Part shown: in pieces, positions 25,001 through 35,344 of the stretch
Numbering within the stretch: the stretch's first letter is position 1
How the letters are laid out: every line of letters starts with the position of its first letter
NCBI GenBank assembly: GCA_031761405.1
Contig: JASEVX010000012.1
Location: forward strand, 27,451,217 to 27,515,216
From: Serripes groenlandicus
Lineage: Eukaryota > Mollusca > Bivalvia > Cardiida > Cardiidae
Direction of reading: 5' to 3'
Length of the DNA stretch: 64,000 nucleotides
Made by a program: the position numbers and the translations under genes
The notes under the pieces: generated by a model
Told to the model about the DNA's origin: nothing
Database searches by the model: none
The model's input: only the letters and a program-made list of their open reading frames with translations

Positions 25001-25731
25001 CAATTTCAAAATATTTTCACAAAAATGTTATTTTATTGACCCTCTACCACAACTGTTCAGGCCATTATTATTCACATTCACAGAATTGTTCCTATTTAAA
25101 CACTCTGAATGCTATGGCACCAGAAAGGGGGACGATGATAAATATTCTTCTTTTCTGAAACTGATGATCTGATTTCAGGATAAATTGGCGGAAATTGTCC
25201 GTAGGTAAACCTCTACCAAAATGTGAATGAGGTATTTTGATTGGTGAAAAAACATGGCCACATAGTGAAATCCGTTAACAGCCTCTTTTGGAATTGGGAT
25301 TGTTTCATCACCTGTAATGAAAACTGTACTGATCAGTTTTAAAATTAATTTCCCAAAAATGTTAATTTTTTACCCTCTATAGGGTTTACTACAGCCATCC
25401 TGATTGGTGACGAAAACATGGTCGCCAGATGGACATGACTGGTTTGCTTTATGTGTGTTTAGAGCAATATTTTAAATCTCTCATAGATAGCTCGGATGAG
25501 GGCAATCAGTCTTGTGTCGACCGTTAATCCGACATTTGTAATTTAATGCCCTGCACTTATTGATCATAACTTAAGGAACACATACGCATGTAAGCAATCC
25601 AGGTAGAGCCTCATGATCATTTAATTTAATTAATCATATTTCAACATAATATTTTTTTCTGTTTCCAGGTTTTCAAGGATGTCGTGAAAGCTCTTGAAGG
25701 TCTAGGATTCCAGAGCCAGGAGAGTCAGTGA
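12957..25731 (+). CDS. CMPK1: UMP-CMP kinase gene (six coding exons)
   Basis: Transfers phosphate from ATP to UMP, CMP or dCMP, a step in pyrimidine nucleotide supply, normally in cytosol and nucleus. Coding exons are 12957-13034, 14573-14719, 17990-18127, 20049-20125, 23299-23395 and 25669-25731. All have AG/GT borders, and the phases join to give 199 residues, close to the family's usual 196 or so. Visible features: P-loop [11 protein letters not shown] (residues 11-21), NMP-binding [18 protein letters not shown] segment [11 protein letters not shown], and C-terminal DEVFKDVV. The LID has Cys where SGRSDDN is typical. An in-frame upstream stretch back to 12851 could give an N-terminal extension, as in some animal isoforms. 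Introns are unusually rich in repeats. Identification is firm; orthology rests on motif recall. Confidence 0.93.
13161..13862 (+). repeat. Dispersed repeat B (AGCTCACC...GGCCATCATG), complete copy
   Basis: Starts near 'tttttagcttacctgaac' and ends 'ggtgagcgatccagggccat' (to about 13862). Typical internal phrases are 'tccatggcaac', 'ggtgaccctctatcaaattc' and 'ccatgttgattggt'. Other copies in this window: about 16840-17755, 18335-19405, 20751-21245, 24755-25620 and 27400-28020. The family resembles a long repeat common in mollusc introns; it is non-coding here. Confidence 0.75.
13878..14085. mobile_element. Palindromic MITE A copy
   Basis: Ends 'ttaaacctttcccacatac' and 'gttagaaagggttaa' are inverted repeats of the family, with 'gcagcagacgactt'-type sequence inside each end. 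Clear relatives are at 14767-14984, 19445-19668, 19787-20009, 23061-23260, 28981-29207 and 59748-59980. Weaker or partial ones are near 14270-14400, 18170-18310, 20450-20660, 22070-22200, 22600-22672, 23585-23700, 24500-24620, 37640-37765, 38015-38250, 43155-43230, 50070-50185, 51425-51490 and 51595-51775. Confidence 0.7.
14573..14719 (+). CDS. CMPK1: UMP-CMP kinase exon 2
   Basis: 49 codons in phase 0, acceptor TTTTGTAG|AAA and donor CAG|GTCAAT. Holds the NMP-binding region [10 protein letters not shown] and [11 protein letters not shown]. Confidence 0.92.
14767..14984. mobile_element. Palindromic MITE A copy
   Basis: The right end is canonical: 'aaaagtcgtctgctgcagag' then 'ggaaagggttaa'. 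The central hairpin 'agaagaaattgctcataatt' folds on itself. It sits in kinase intron 2 just before the mariner element. Confidence 0.8.
15087..16340 (-). mobile_element. mariner-type DNA transposon, internally deleted
   Basis: Terminal inverted repeats of about 28 bp begin CGAGGTGTGTTCAAAA and include 'tacgtggactttt'; they are flanked by TA at 15085-15086 and 16341-16342, the duplication expected for Tc1/mariner. The minus strand holds transposase pieces with a DD34D signature. At 1254 bp it is near full length, but the coding part lacks roughly 270 bp. It lies antisense in kinase intron 2. Confidence 0.92.
15326..16091 (-). pseudogene. mariner transposase, broken
   Basis: The N-terminal helix-turn-helix part (16091-15870) starts [15 protein letters not shown] and ends in [13 protein letters not shown]. 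The frame is then lost. [11 protein letters not shown] (near 15780), carrying the first catalytic Asp, is recognisable but out of a continuous frame, and sequence is missing on both sides. The C-terminal part (15640-15326) contains LHQDNAPPH and YSPDLAPMD; counting from the Asp of QDN to the Asp of PMD leaves 34 residues between them, the DD34D spacing. It cannot produce an active enzyme. Confidence 0.88.
16840..17755 (+). repeat. Dispersed repeat B, degenerate copy in kinase intron 2
   Basis: Repeated phrases 'gaccctctacca', 'aacatggctgccagggg' and 'tgttttgcc' identify it as the repeat at 13161-13862, with internal sub-units of roughly 160 bp. Confidence 0.65.
17990..18127 (+). CDS. CMPK1: UMP-CMP kinase exon 3
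   Basis: 46 codons in phase 0, acceptor TTTTTTCAG|GCA and donor GAG|GTGAGA. Contains [16 protein letters not shown], with the Arg of GFPRN that binds substrate phosphate in this family. Confidence 0.92.
18335..19405 (+). repeat. Dispersed repeat B with about 165-bp tandem sub-units
   Basis: Begins 'ttagctcacattagcacgaa' with a (GTC)n run at about 18398-18418. At least four sub-units follow, marked by 'acatggccgccag' near 18711, 18880, 19047 and 19211, each with 'cttgttttccttatatgtgc'. Sub-unit spacing is about 165 bp. It lies within kinase intron 3. Confidence 0.8.
19409..20312 (+). repeat. Duplicated intron block around kinase exon 4
   Basis: Block A (19409-19688) recurs at 19750-20028, a period of 341 bp, nearly identical and each holding one MITE A. 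Block B (19688-19748, 'agttatttatgtaacctctg...') recurs at 20251-20312. Exon 4 (20049-20125) lies between the second A and second B. The pattern fits a tandem duplication with loss of one exon copy, or an assembly join of two haplotypes. Confidence 0.85.
20049..20125 (+). CDS. CMPK1: UMP-CMP kinase exon 4 (LID domain)
   Basis: A 77-nt exon, easily missed among repeats. It encodes [19 protein letters not shown] followed by KVSLTKR, with acceptor TTAAAACAG|ACT and donor AAAAG|GTAGGA. It ends two bases into a codon, which exon 5 completes. It carries the LID Arg residues that contact ATP phosphates in the family. It begins only about 20 bp after the end of a duplicated intron block. Confidence 0.88.
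20751..21245 (+). repeat. Dispersed repeat B, short complete copy
   Basis: Starts 'ttagctcacctaagttattg' and ends 'gcgatccagggccatattga' within kinase intron 4. Confidence 0.7.
21291..21416. repeat. 26-bp tandem repeat, about five copies
   Basis: 'actacttccagttaactgtt' plus 'atcaa' repeats with small changes in kinase intron 4. Confidence 0.9.
21570..22010. repeat. Degenerate repeat with 'aaccatgcatcat' units
   Basis: Three related units contain 'cacatcttaaccatgcatca' (about 21671, 21782 and 21952) with 'ggactgtacctt' and 'acacatgttcacca'. It is a dispersed non-coding repeat; 22010-23060 shows only fragments of MITE A and no gene. Confidence 0.6.
23061..23260. mobile_element. Palindromic MITE A copy before kinase exon 5
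   Basis: 'accttttcccacatacgaca' at the left and 'gcatcagaaagtgtctgttt' at the right flank the hairpin 'aattgctcatcatgtgcaat'. It ends about 40 bp before exon 5. Confidence 0.7.
23299..23395 (+). CDS. CMPK1: UMP-CMP kinase exon 5
   Basis: 97 nt, acceptor TATTACAG|A, beginning with one base that completes the Arg codon of exon 4, then [15 protein letters not shown]. It ends DNTPDE at GAG|GTTCTT, a weaker than usual donor. Confidence 0.9.
24755..25620 (+). repeat. Dispersed repeat B in kinase intron 5
   Basis: Begins near 'aggtcacttgagcacaaatt' and ends around 'gtaagcaatccaggtagagc'. Internal 'gaaaacatggtcgccag' and 'accctctaccac' phrases are shared with the other copies. Confidence 0.65.
25669..25731 (+). 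CDS. CMPK1: UMP-CMP kinase exon 6 and stop
   Basis: Acceptor TTTCCAG|GTT. Encodes [20 protein letters not shown] and TGA at 25729-25731. The joined DEVFKDVV matches the family C-terminus. Confidence 0.92.
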   Translation, partial: VFKDVVKALEGLGFQSQESQ

Positions 25732-26038
25732 TATACCTGTCATTGAAAACCAATGTGATGGACATTGTCCATTGTTCCATCCATCCTATATTATACCGTA
25801 ATTGTTATATACTGTTTGAGTGGTTCTGAATATTGCGCTTGTATTTTTTCCTAACCGGATTTTGCTAAGGGAAACCGAGGTTGCTAGATTATGGCAAATC
25901 ATTTGGCAGGCATTAACTGAACATTTACTTCTTGTAAAATTGTTTCAGGAGCCGCTCGTAATAACTGTTTGAAAGGGAATGTTGAATAAGTCAATATCAA
26001 AATATCATAAAGTCAGCTTGGGTTCTTAAAATCATGAA

Positions 26039-26044
26039 AATAAA
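26039..26044 (+). promoter_or_regulatory. Candidate poly(A) signal for the kinase
   Basis: First AATAAA after the kinase stop, about 310 bp downstream. Other A/T-rich hexamers follow, so use of this one is a guess. Confidence 0.4.
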
Positions 26045-27399
26045 CCAGAGTTCAGTACTTGGGCGAATCATGCGTGATCCTACTAAAACCCTTCATATTC
26101 CTTAATTGCAAAGATAAAGTGATACTAAATTATTACAAAATTTGCTTAGCCACATATAGAAGCCCAAAGATTTGGAGAAATTCCCTGATTGTTTGAGACT
26201 GTAAAGTTTAGTTTGTACTGCAATACGATTATTTAAATTTTTACATGATACCTGTTGTAAGTTTTATTCAAAGGTTTTATCTATTTAATCATAAATTCAG
26301 AACACTTTAAAAAAAAAACTGTTATACATTGCCATCAACTACCCTTTTGACAAAACAGGATAGGTTCTCTATTGTTTTGTTTTCTTCTTTACTGGCTCAA
26401 TGTGCCAGTGAGCTATATTCCGTAAATATTTACTTTACATGACTTCATCTCATGAATCATTGGATTGCGCTTATATTACTTGACAGGAATCAACTTCTAG
26501 TTTCAATGATAGCAAACAATTCCTTCTAATACAAACCATTTTCCTTATACAAATGATGTTTGATAACCATTTTCTAACACAATAGGTTGTTATTCTTATT
26601 TTGTTTATTTCCGCTCAATGATGGAATTAAACATATTTTTGTTGTATGTATCTGTTACTGAATTTTGAGGGAGACATTTAGTTATGTTTTGTGTATATTG
26701 CTATATCACGGCTATTCTACTGATAATGAAAGGTTTATGTATTGTTTTAGCTTGTATATTTAGATGATTATCAACGAAAATTGGAATTTATTTTTAAAGT
26801 CTTGTTCTATTACCTGGCCTGAGCTATTGTGATTGATCTTTGTCCGTAATCAAGAATATAACTGTGGACACTCCAGATGCCACGATTGTTATACAATCTT
26901 CATAACATTTATTCAGAATATATTTTAAGGTGTTATCTCGGCCATGTTTGAATATGGGTCATGTTGATTAAAAAGGCTAGGTCACTAGGTCAAAATCTAA
27001 GAACAAAATGGCCCAAAAATCAATCACCTGAGTGATGGTATAGAAGCCACATCAGGGAAAACTTGATCAAGAGTGGGAATGAAATGGCGGGGAATGGACA
27101 CTGTAGATGAAATAGCTTATTAGTAAAAGTTATTTTTAATAAGGTATTCTATTTTAAAACATTATTTTTCGAAAAAGGACCACCAATGGAAAGTTTCTGT
27201 GAAGTTGATATTAGTTCTGTGGTTTCGGGGGAGATGTCAGTTGAAGCTCAAAGTTCATTCTATCTCATTATTGATGCAACCTGGTTGTTATGTATTTCAT
27301 CTAATCAATATAGCTTAAAACAAATTATGTACAATTTCACTGAAGGATAATTTCTACTTTATTATCTTTAAATCAGAAAGCACTTTTAGAATGTTCCTG

Positions 27400-28020
27400 T
27401 TTTTGTAATTTTGCGTCTTTTCTGATGCCGCCTGTCTGCCATGTTTTCAAAAATCAATATCATTTTTGTTTGGAAGAGGCTTACCCAAGCAACATTTCTA
27501 CAAAATAATCTTGGAATCAGACAAGTGGATTTAGAGGAGAAGAATTGTAACGTATGGATATTTCCCTCTGTCCCTTTTCTGATGTCGCAGCAACCAAAGT
27601 TCTTCATATAATTTATATATGAAAAAACATTTCTGTGAAGTTTGACAAGTGGACCAAAAAAGCCCTTAATTGCACAGCCGAGAGAAAGCTTTATACCTTT
27701 CATTGTTTTCGAGAATTAATGTGTTTGGTTTTACAGCACGGCAGTTCAGACAAAAAGATTTTCCCTATATATCTCTTTGTAAAACAGGTGAACCCAGGGG
27801 TAGGCCAAATTTCTACCACATGAACATGATTTGGACAATCTTATTAGAGGACCATGAGACAGAGCTACAAACCAAATATCTCAGCTCTAGGCCTTTCTGT
27901 TTCAGACAAGAAGATTTTCCCCTATATATCTCTATGTAATTCAGGTGATCCCTGGGGCGGGGCTTATTTTGAACCCATGAGCATAATTTGAACAATCTTG
28001 GTGGGGGACCACGAGACAAT
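27400..28020. repeat. Dispersed repeat B-related block downstream of the kinase
   Basis: Contains phrases typical of the family, such as 'aaatttctaccac' and 'gaacaatcttggtgggggacc'. The surrounding 26045-28085 shows no gene. Confidence 0.45.
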
Positions 28021-28089
28021 GCTGAAAATTGTCCAAAGCCTTATGAGGATTAAGAGAATTATATTCTCAGATCTTTATATTTTTGGATG

Positions 28090-28590
28090 TCCGTGAAGTT
28101 GGCAGTTTGGCAGTCTGGCAGCCTGGCAGCGTGAAGTTAGCAGTCTGGCAGTCTGGCAGCCTGTCAGCGTGAAGTTAGCAGTCTGGCAGTCTTGCAGCCT
28201 GGCAGCGTGAAGTAAGCAGTCTGGCAGTCTGGCAGCCTGACAGCGTGAAGGTAGCAGCCTGGCAGCGTGGCAGTCTGGCAGCGTGAAGTTAGCATTCTGA
28301 CAGCGTGGCAGTCTGGCAGCACGAACTGAGCAGCGTGACAGCCTGGCAGCACGAACTGAGCAGCGTAGCAGCCTGGCTGTACGAACTGAGTAGCGTGGCA
28401 GCACGAACTGAGTAGCGAGGCAGCTTGGCAAAGCAAAGATGTCAGTCTGACATCGTAATGAACTGAGGAACATAACAGCGTGGCAGCCTGGCAGTCTGGC
28501 AGCGTGAAGCTAGCATTCTGACAGCGTGGCAACCTGGCAGCATGAACTGAGCAGCGTGGCAGCCTGGCAGTACGAACTGAGCATACAACT
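28090..28590. repeat. GGCAG-type minisatellite
   Basis: Irregular repeats of 'gcagtctggcagcctggcag' with 'cgtgaagttagca' and later 'cacgaactgagcagcg' spacers. Strong strand composition bias (AG/GC-rich on plus). Long open frames on the minus strand here are repeat artefacts. Confidence 0.9.
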
Positions 28591-28714
28591 TAAATTATAT
28601 ACTTTTACACAGACTTTTCATGTGAACTTAGCCATAGTATCCAAGCCCCAATAGGAAGTATGTGCGCATAGTATACTCCATTTTACAATGCAAAGTGACA
28701 GTTTCACCTTGGAC

Positions 28715-28870
28715 TTAGTATCTCCTAACTATGACATAGTATCTCCTAATTGGGAGATAGTATCTCCTAATTAGGACTTAGTATCTCCTAATAATGACTT
28801 AGTATCTCCTAATTAGGAGTTAGTATCTCCTAAGTATGACTTAGTATCTCCTAATTAGGAGATAATATCT
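28715..28870. repeat. CTCCTAATTAGGAG palindromic minisatellite
   Basis: About eight copies of 'tagtatctcctaattagga' with variants, each centred on the palindrome CCTAATTAGG. It ends just before the segmental duplication begins. Confidence 0.9.
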
Positions 28871-28980
28871 CTCAAAAATATGAAGTCATAGAAGGTTTTA
28901 ATTGATGTCTGTAAAACCGTATCCATTAGAATCCCTTACCGTTGATACGCAGGAACGTGTCATGATTACACTGATGTCGG

Positions 28981-29207
28981 TTAACCTTTATCCTTTCCCA
29001 CATTCAACAAATCCGCAGCAGACGACTTTAAAAACATCTAGGCAAAAATGCAAAATCGTTATAAATAACGCTAGTATTACTTGAAAAAGATGACACCATT
29101 CGACAAAAGAAGAAATTGCTTATTTTTGAGCAATTTCTCCTGTTGTCATAATGTTTTGAAAAGAAGGCAGAGGTGTCAGAAAGCGTCTGTATGTTGGAAA
29201 GGGTTAA
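28981..29207. mobile_element. Palindromic MITE A copy
   Basis: Ends 'ttaacctttatcctttccca' and 'ttggaaagggttaa', with 'cgcagcagacgacttt' and central 'aagaagaaattgcttat' hairpin. Only the left part persists in copy 2 (about 43155-43230). Confidence 0.8.
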
Positions 29208-31098
29208 TAAACGCTCATTTATACTTCCTGTTAGCAAAACAAGAAGTGTTGCACTTTTTGTTTTACAAGCATACGCTTTGATATGATGATGATTCGGTAA
29301 CTGATTTATTATATGAGCGAAGGATGACGGATATTAACGTTGATGATTATCTTAGATATTATTACTTTCACACAGACTTAAGAATACCCTTCTCTTATCA
29401 TAAAACACAAACAAGCCGCCCATTGTGGAATATGCTGGTTTGTGTAACTAGGTTATGAAATCACATAATGATATAATATAGAAAATACGGCTACACTTCT
29501 AGATATTTGAGTGCCTCTAGTGGCACATGACAAACAGATTGACGATGAAACTTCTTCCAAGGTTGTGCACGTGCCTGTATCTTCACTGGTTGTACATGCG
29601 ACATAAATGTCATTCATATTGTTATACGGTATAGAAGATTAAACAAGAATGTTTCCGAGGAAATGTCTAAAAACGAATATCTTGTAATGGGTTCATATTT
29701 TATTATTTCGAGTAAATATCAAATACAGTATAATTATACATGCGTCTGAAATGTCTATGCTAAATGAAATGTATATATACGTTTACTATTCCGAATGCCA
29801 GTGAGTTAAACTTACATACAGGGTTATTGTATAACTTAATTTCTTCAGCCTTTTGTGTTGACACAAAATGTAGGGTCTTAACACGTTACTTGCTTTACAC
29901 TACTTTAAACAGCATGTGCTAATCACAAATGTAGAACTTTCAAAACGGATTGCGAAACATGTAGGACAAGATTAGTCTGCTCATCCGTGCTGTCTAATCT
30001 TGGTCTACATTATGCACTACAGTGGTAGGAATACAGTGGGCAAAGGGTTAAAGGTTTCCCTGATATGGTATTTTATAGTAAATACTTTTTACAAACATTT
30101 TGACGTTAAAAGTAACATCAGAAAAGTTCGAAGCATATTTCAGGGGCGTTAATCAGACTGTACGTAGACACGGGTGAATCAGGATTACGTTTATTTCTGA
30201 ATATCTATTTTCTTTAGACAATGCTAAATATGAAGGGTGGTAATCAAATTAGTTGATAAAGGGAAAAGGTGACATTGCTCACATTCAGCATGTTAACATG
30301 TCATCTGTTGTCAATGCGTCCAAGGGAGTATATATTAGAGAGAGAAAGTTTCATGTAAAGACGAATAAATGATAAATAATGCAATAACGGGAGAAACACA
30401 TTTGCACATCCTAATAGAAAACTAGAATTGTTAACACAGCTTATATTATACACGACTATTGTTTAGAATGAAATATGGTTGTGTCCATAGTTCAATATAT
30501 TTATCTATATTGAGCCTACACATACTTAAAAGAAAATTGGTATGCCTATACATTGTTTCTTTGACTATAAATGTATTTAAAGCTGATTCATATAAAACCA
30601 AACAATGTCATACGAAAATCGAAATTCGGTACATTGTGAGAAACAAAGTATCAGATCAGCCTATACACATTGTAAGACTACTCGTGGTCCTAAATGCTCC
30701 GCTTTGAGAGTGTTTGTAAGAATGTGTGTATGTATGTAGTACGATTATCAGATGCATCACAAGTCTCTAAATCCCGATATTTCATTCGAAAGGCTAAAAT
30801 GGGAGGGGGGGATTTTTTTTTTTTTCTAAATGGTAAATGTCTTCGTTATCGTTCTAATTATCATACATAATGAAAGAAAAACGATATCCAGCGAAATCTG
30901 TCCTGATGACATCTTCGTTACGGTATCACTTAAAGATGTTTTGATGTGATATTCGTGGTAATATTAGAACTACAAATGGCTACTTTTGTCAGAACTGCAT
31001 TTAGAGGTATATCACGAGATGAAGAGCCTGATAATACATACGGTTAGTATGTACAGTACTGCTAACCTGAGTCTACACTGTACGCAGATACAACAATA

Positions 31099-31650
31099 TA
31101 TAAATAACACATTGCTTTGAATTGGACAGTAATATTGTCAGCCTGAGGAGAATACTGTCACCCGAGCCGCAGGCGAGGGTGACAGTATTTTTCCGAAGGA
31201 TGACAATATTACTGTCCAATTCAAAGCAATGTGTTATTTATTTTATTATACCGAAAAATAATAAAATAATAAAATATAAATAATAAAATTATAAATAATA
31301 AATAAATAATATTAAAAAATAAAAAAATAAATTATTTGCATATTATTTATATATTTTATGAAAATATTTTATTATTATTATTATTAGCATATGATCTGTA
31401 AAATGTTTCATAGCACAAAAGTACAACATAGAGCGCTCTACATGTCTAGTTTTAATGAGTTTCATTAACATAAATCTTCCTACCTACCTAATTTGCATAC
31501 GGCGTGAGACAGTAAAAAAATTTGCATACAGCCGTGAGACAGTACAAAAACTGTCGCATGGTCACGTGGTACATTTGTCTTGACAGTAAAAATAGCAACT
31601 TTTTGTCAATGGGAGTTTTATATGGACAATGAAATTGAGGTGTAATAATA
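31099..31650. mobile_element. Insertion with a perfect inverted repeat, copy 1 only
   Basis: Copy 2 reads straight from 'tacaacaata' to 'cctcaaaccg' (about 46180-46195), so this stretch is an insertion or a deletion in the other copy. 31100-31250 is a long palindrome with arms 'aacacattgctttgaattgg' and its complement around 'ccgagccgcaggcgagggtg'. It is followed by AT-rich sequence and two 'gcatacggcgtgagacagta' motifs near 31496 and 31522. Confidence 0.75.
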
Positions 31651-31727
31651 CCTCATATCGAAAGATGCAGCTTTCTTCCAAATATCATATTAAAGTACAA
31701 AAACACTGATTGTCTTGTTAAGATTCC

Positions 31728-33410
31728 TCATATGCTGAAAACACTTATTGATCTAGTAAATCTCATTCCAACGTACAGCTTACGCTCTCTAATACATACT
31801 GCAAGTCCTTGCGGGTCACTTATTCCGTACCTTGAACCATTGATCTCATCGTGTGGCTTTAAATCGGAAGTTAAAATATGAATTTTGTTATTTTTTCTGT
31901 CACTGACATAGACGAGTCCATCAGGTGAGACAGCCACACCTCGAGGTTCCCACTCACGTCCGGGTTTGTATTCTCCTTTCACTTCACCTTCAAAGGTCAG
32001 ACAGGTCACGATTTTCGTATACCCATCAGACACATATATCATTGTATGGTCTGGGTTTACCGCAATGTAACACGAAGAAAAGATGGTTCTTCCTTTTTCT
32101 ATAGGTAATGTCTTTATGACATCACCATTCATGCTCACAATACGAAGGTTATAGGGAAAGGTCTGTGTAAAGCCAATAAACAGGCCGTTTGTGTAGACGA
32201 TTGCATAACGTAATCCAGTATTCTGTATTGTATTCTTAAGCACGAAATTGTCAGTAACAGAATATATCTGTATGTTACCGGTATCTGTTGTTAAAGCTAT
32301 CTCGTTTTCGCCAACGCTTGTTATACAACTTATACATGAAGACCTCATTTGTGTAACTACTTTCGTAGGCGTTTGCTTTGTATCAATAATGAAAATACTT
32401 TTATAGGGTGCAAAGTATGTCGAGCAATGTATAGCAATTCGTTCTCGGGATAAAACAGCGATATTTTCGATTCCCTCTATACCCATTGGGTAACTGTCAT
32501 AAAAGCAAACTAACGATCCCAATGTTTCTGATGTATTTCGTATAAAACTCGTCACACTGTCAGATGGTTTAAATGTTAATTCTGGAATCGTGTTGTTTTT
32601 CTCCATTATGCCGATGTCTTTCTTGAATTCGCGGATTGTTTCCTCAAGTTGTTTGATGTCAACAAACAATCGACATTTCTGTGCATTGTCTTCATTATCT
32701 TTCATTTCATTTTCAATTTTCTTTAGTTTCTCTGCCATTGTTTTATTTTCCTTTAATATTTCCGCAATTGTCTCTTGGTTTTTATCCCTTATCTTTGTCA
32801 ATCTTGATGAAATCCCATTTTCAAGTAAATCAAAGAAGGAATCAATCTCTTTCCGGAATTTACGTATTTTCACAAAAAGCGCTTCTGCATTCTTTTTAGC
32901 ATCTTCCAGATTACGAGTTGCAGTATTCTGAATAAAGTTGGTATTCCTCACCATTGATTCAAGGGCTAATGTAAATGATTTATACTCATCGGTGTTAAAT
33001 AAATCAGCAGAAAGGGTCGGTATGTAGCCCACCTTGCACGTCCTATGTTCAAGTGTCATGCAAACAGTGCATCCGAATTTGTTATGATCCTCACAGAAAT
33101 AGTTCAGAATTTCATCCCCATGGACGCTGCATTTATCCGTGCATTCATCTTTGAACACCGTAATTGGCTTCGTTTGCGGCATTTGTTTTTTTTCTAATAA
33201 TTGGTGATGTCGCATTGGTCTCGGTGTCTGGTGATGCTGAAGGCATGTCTCGCATAGGTGGTGGGTACAATCCACACAATAGCCTTCTACCTCATAATGA
33301 TATCCGTCTTCTTTACAAGGGTCACAAAACAAAATGGCCCTTGATATATTGTGTAGACTTGAAGGTCCAGCATCGTCAAAAAACACGTCTGGAGGATCTA
33401 AAACCTCCAT
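31728..33410 (-). CDS. Tandem B-box, coiled-coil, beta-propeller protein (TRIM-like, no RING)
   Basis: 560 residues from the Met at 33410; the upstream Met at 33428 is in frame but is not conserved in the paralogue. Residues about 29-72 form a first B-box (CDPC, CVDC, CETC, paired His) and 88-130 a second (CSVH, CEDH, CTVC). About 150-265 is a charged coiled coil, and about 290-560 consists of propeller-type strands ending with PRGVAVSPDGLVYVSDR, typical of NHL-like repeats. There is no RING finger, so E3 activity of its own is not expected; adaptor or sensor roles are inference. A CAG just upstream (about 33418) could be a splice acceptor of a 5' UTR exon. Bivalves have large expansions of such genes. 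Confidence 0.88.
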   Translation of the reverse strand: MEVLDPPDVFFDDAGPSSLHNISRAILFCDPCKEDGYHYEVEGYCVDCTHHLCETCLQHHQTPRPMRHHQLLEKKQMPQTKPITVFKDECTDKCSVHGDEILNYFCEDHNKFGCTVCMTLEHRTCKVGYIPTLSADLFNTDEYKSFTLALESMVRNTNFIQNTATRNLEDAKKNAEALFVKIRKFRKEIDSFFDLLENGISSRLTKIRDKNQETIAEILKENKTMAEKLKKIENEMKDNEDNAQKCRLFVDIKQLEETIREFKKDIGIMEKNNTIPELTFKPSDSVTSFIRNTSETLGSLVCFYDSYPMGIEGIENIAVLSRERIAIHCSTYFAPYKSIFIIDTKQTPTKVVTQMRSSCISCITSVGENEIALTTDTGNIQIYSVTDNFVLKNTIQNTGLRYAIVYTNGLFIGFTQTFPYNLRIVSMNGDVIKTLPIEKGRTIFSSCYIAVNPDHTMIYVSDGYTKIVTCLTFEGEVKGEYKPGREWEPRGVAVSPDGLVYVSDRKNNKIHILTSDLKPHDEINGSRYGISDPQGLAVCIRERKLYVGMRFTRSISVFSI

Positions 33411-34547
33411 TTTGAAAACCTGACACAATTTGATATATGTCCAATACGATTTTCGAACGGTAAAATTAATTCTAAAATATGATCCTGTAAAAACGCGTTG
33501 GCGACATTTATGTGATACTTCAGTTAACCCTTCAACTTATAACATATTTAGAGAGTCCTCTGCTATTAAAGCTTGTAAAAGAAACTAGTCCAAATTTGAT
33601 GTGTATTCATAACACACTTCAAACGGTAAAGTTAAATCTTAAATACGATCCTCTATCAACACGTATGCAACGTTTATGTCATTCAGTTAACCCCTCAACT
33701 GATAACCTATATATAGAGTCGTCTGCTATTAAAACTTTTGATGAAAACTAACCACGTTTAAAATTAAAATGGAATGTTGAGACAAAAGTAAAAATATTGT
33801 TCGAAAAGTATAAAGATTTCCACTTGGTCTACACACATTCAAAAGTCGTTTTTTGTTTCAGAATTGTTAAAAGTCGTCTGAGCTGGTGAAACATTAACCA
33901 GTCGTTTTATTCAATCATACATGTATGTTGTTATTAAGATAACATTTCTATATTTAGTACTACCTCATTATCTCACATGATCAATACGTAAAGTCCGTTT
34001 TAAATTTAAGATGCAAGTTTATAAAGACATTGGACATTCGACTGGCGTATGTTGTATTTTAAAGAAAGGTCAGTGCCCATAAAAATCTACAGTGTTCTCA
34101 GAACGAATCAGTCATGTGGCATTGACAGTTCACAGTATATGAGGAACACGTTCATGTATGATATATTAAAGGCGCACTGATCGAATATGTCCTGTAACAT
34201 AAGAGTGATATATACATGCGCTCTAGCACGTTTAAGTCTTTACCGAAAATGTCACGTTAGAATTACAAGTCAATATGCGCAAGGAATATGTTCATACATA
34301 AGTCTATATATAGCACTGTCTGACCGAATACATCACAACACAGTAACAGATCAACGCACACAAGGAATCTGTGAGTAGGCAATGTCAATCATTTCAAAAT
34401 GTTAAGTTGACTTTTGATAAACCAAGTTAACCAATTACCCTGAAAGTCTTATTTAAGCTTATTCATTTTGCATCGATTTCGAAAAGAAGCTTTCAGCTTA
34501 TAGTAAATACCCTCGATGACAAAGTCCTGGAAACTGAAATTCAATAC

Positions 34548-34945
34548 TCGCGCCGTATGAAATAAATCCCAATAGCAGAACCTGCTCATCACAGGCTTGA
34601 ACCCTAGACCTTTTGTACGAGAGACCGATGCTCTAACACTGCACCACTTCACCATTGTCTTCCGCAAAGACTTCAAAAGCTCACTCACACTCTTACTAAC
34701 TCACTTTTTAATTCCCTCTAACACACTCACTTTTACTCGCTTAATTTAAACTGATTTAGTTTGCATCGATTGCGAAACAATCTTTCAGCTTAAAGTTATT
34801 ACCATCGATGACAAAGTCCTGGAAACTGGAAATCAATACTCGCGCCGTCTGTATGAAAGAAATCCCAATAGCAGAACCCGCTCATCACGGGCTCGAACCC
34901 TGGACCTTTTTTACGAGACACCGATGCACCACTGCACCGCTGTCT
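34548..34945 (-). repeat. Two tRNA-derived SINE fragments (Thr-like)
   Basis: Minus-strand tRNA-like heads at about 34560-34645 and 34860-34930 read 'agagcatcggtctctcgtac' and 'ggttcgagcccgtgatgagc'. The acceptor stem is incomplete, so they are not functional tRNAs. A third copy lies at about 48770-48845 in the other duplication. The following 34950-35340 is a 'ctcactcacac'-rich low-complexity tract. Confidence 0.6.
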
Positions 34946-35344
34946 TCCTCAAAGACTTCACGAACTCACTCACACTCTTACCTATTCACGTTTTCATTCT
35001 TTCTAACACACTCACTTTTATTCGATCGCTTTCTTCTTTGCTCATCCACTCATTGGGAAACTTAATCATCGCTTAATCATTTGATCAATCCAATACTAAC
35101 ATACTTCCTCATCAATCCACTCGTTTACCATTCCGCTCACTCAATTACTTCATCACTCACACATTCATTCTCGCACATACTCACAAATACCCTCACACAC
35201 ACTCATTCAATCGTACTCTTAATAACTCATTCACTTATTCATGTACGCATCCACTTACTCCCACAGTTACGTATTCGTCCATTACTTCACTCAATCAATT
35301 GCTGTATCGCTCACACTCTCATTTCAATCACAGCCGTTCTCACT

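Noticed and set aside
28075..28532. 132- and 122-codon Cys/Leu/Arg-rich minus-strand frames
   Set aside because: They translate the GGCAG minisatellite in two frames at once, so they are not genes.
32590..32931. 113-codon plus-strand frame opposite the B-box gene
   Set aside because: Antisense shadow of the coiled-coil region; the same shadow appears at 47102-47476.
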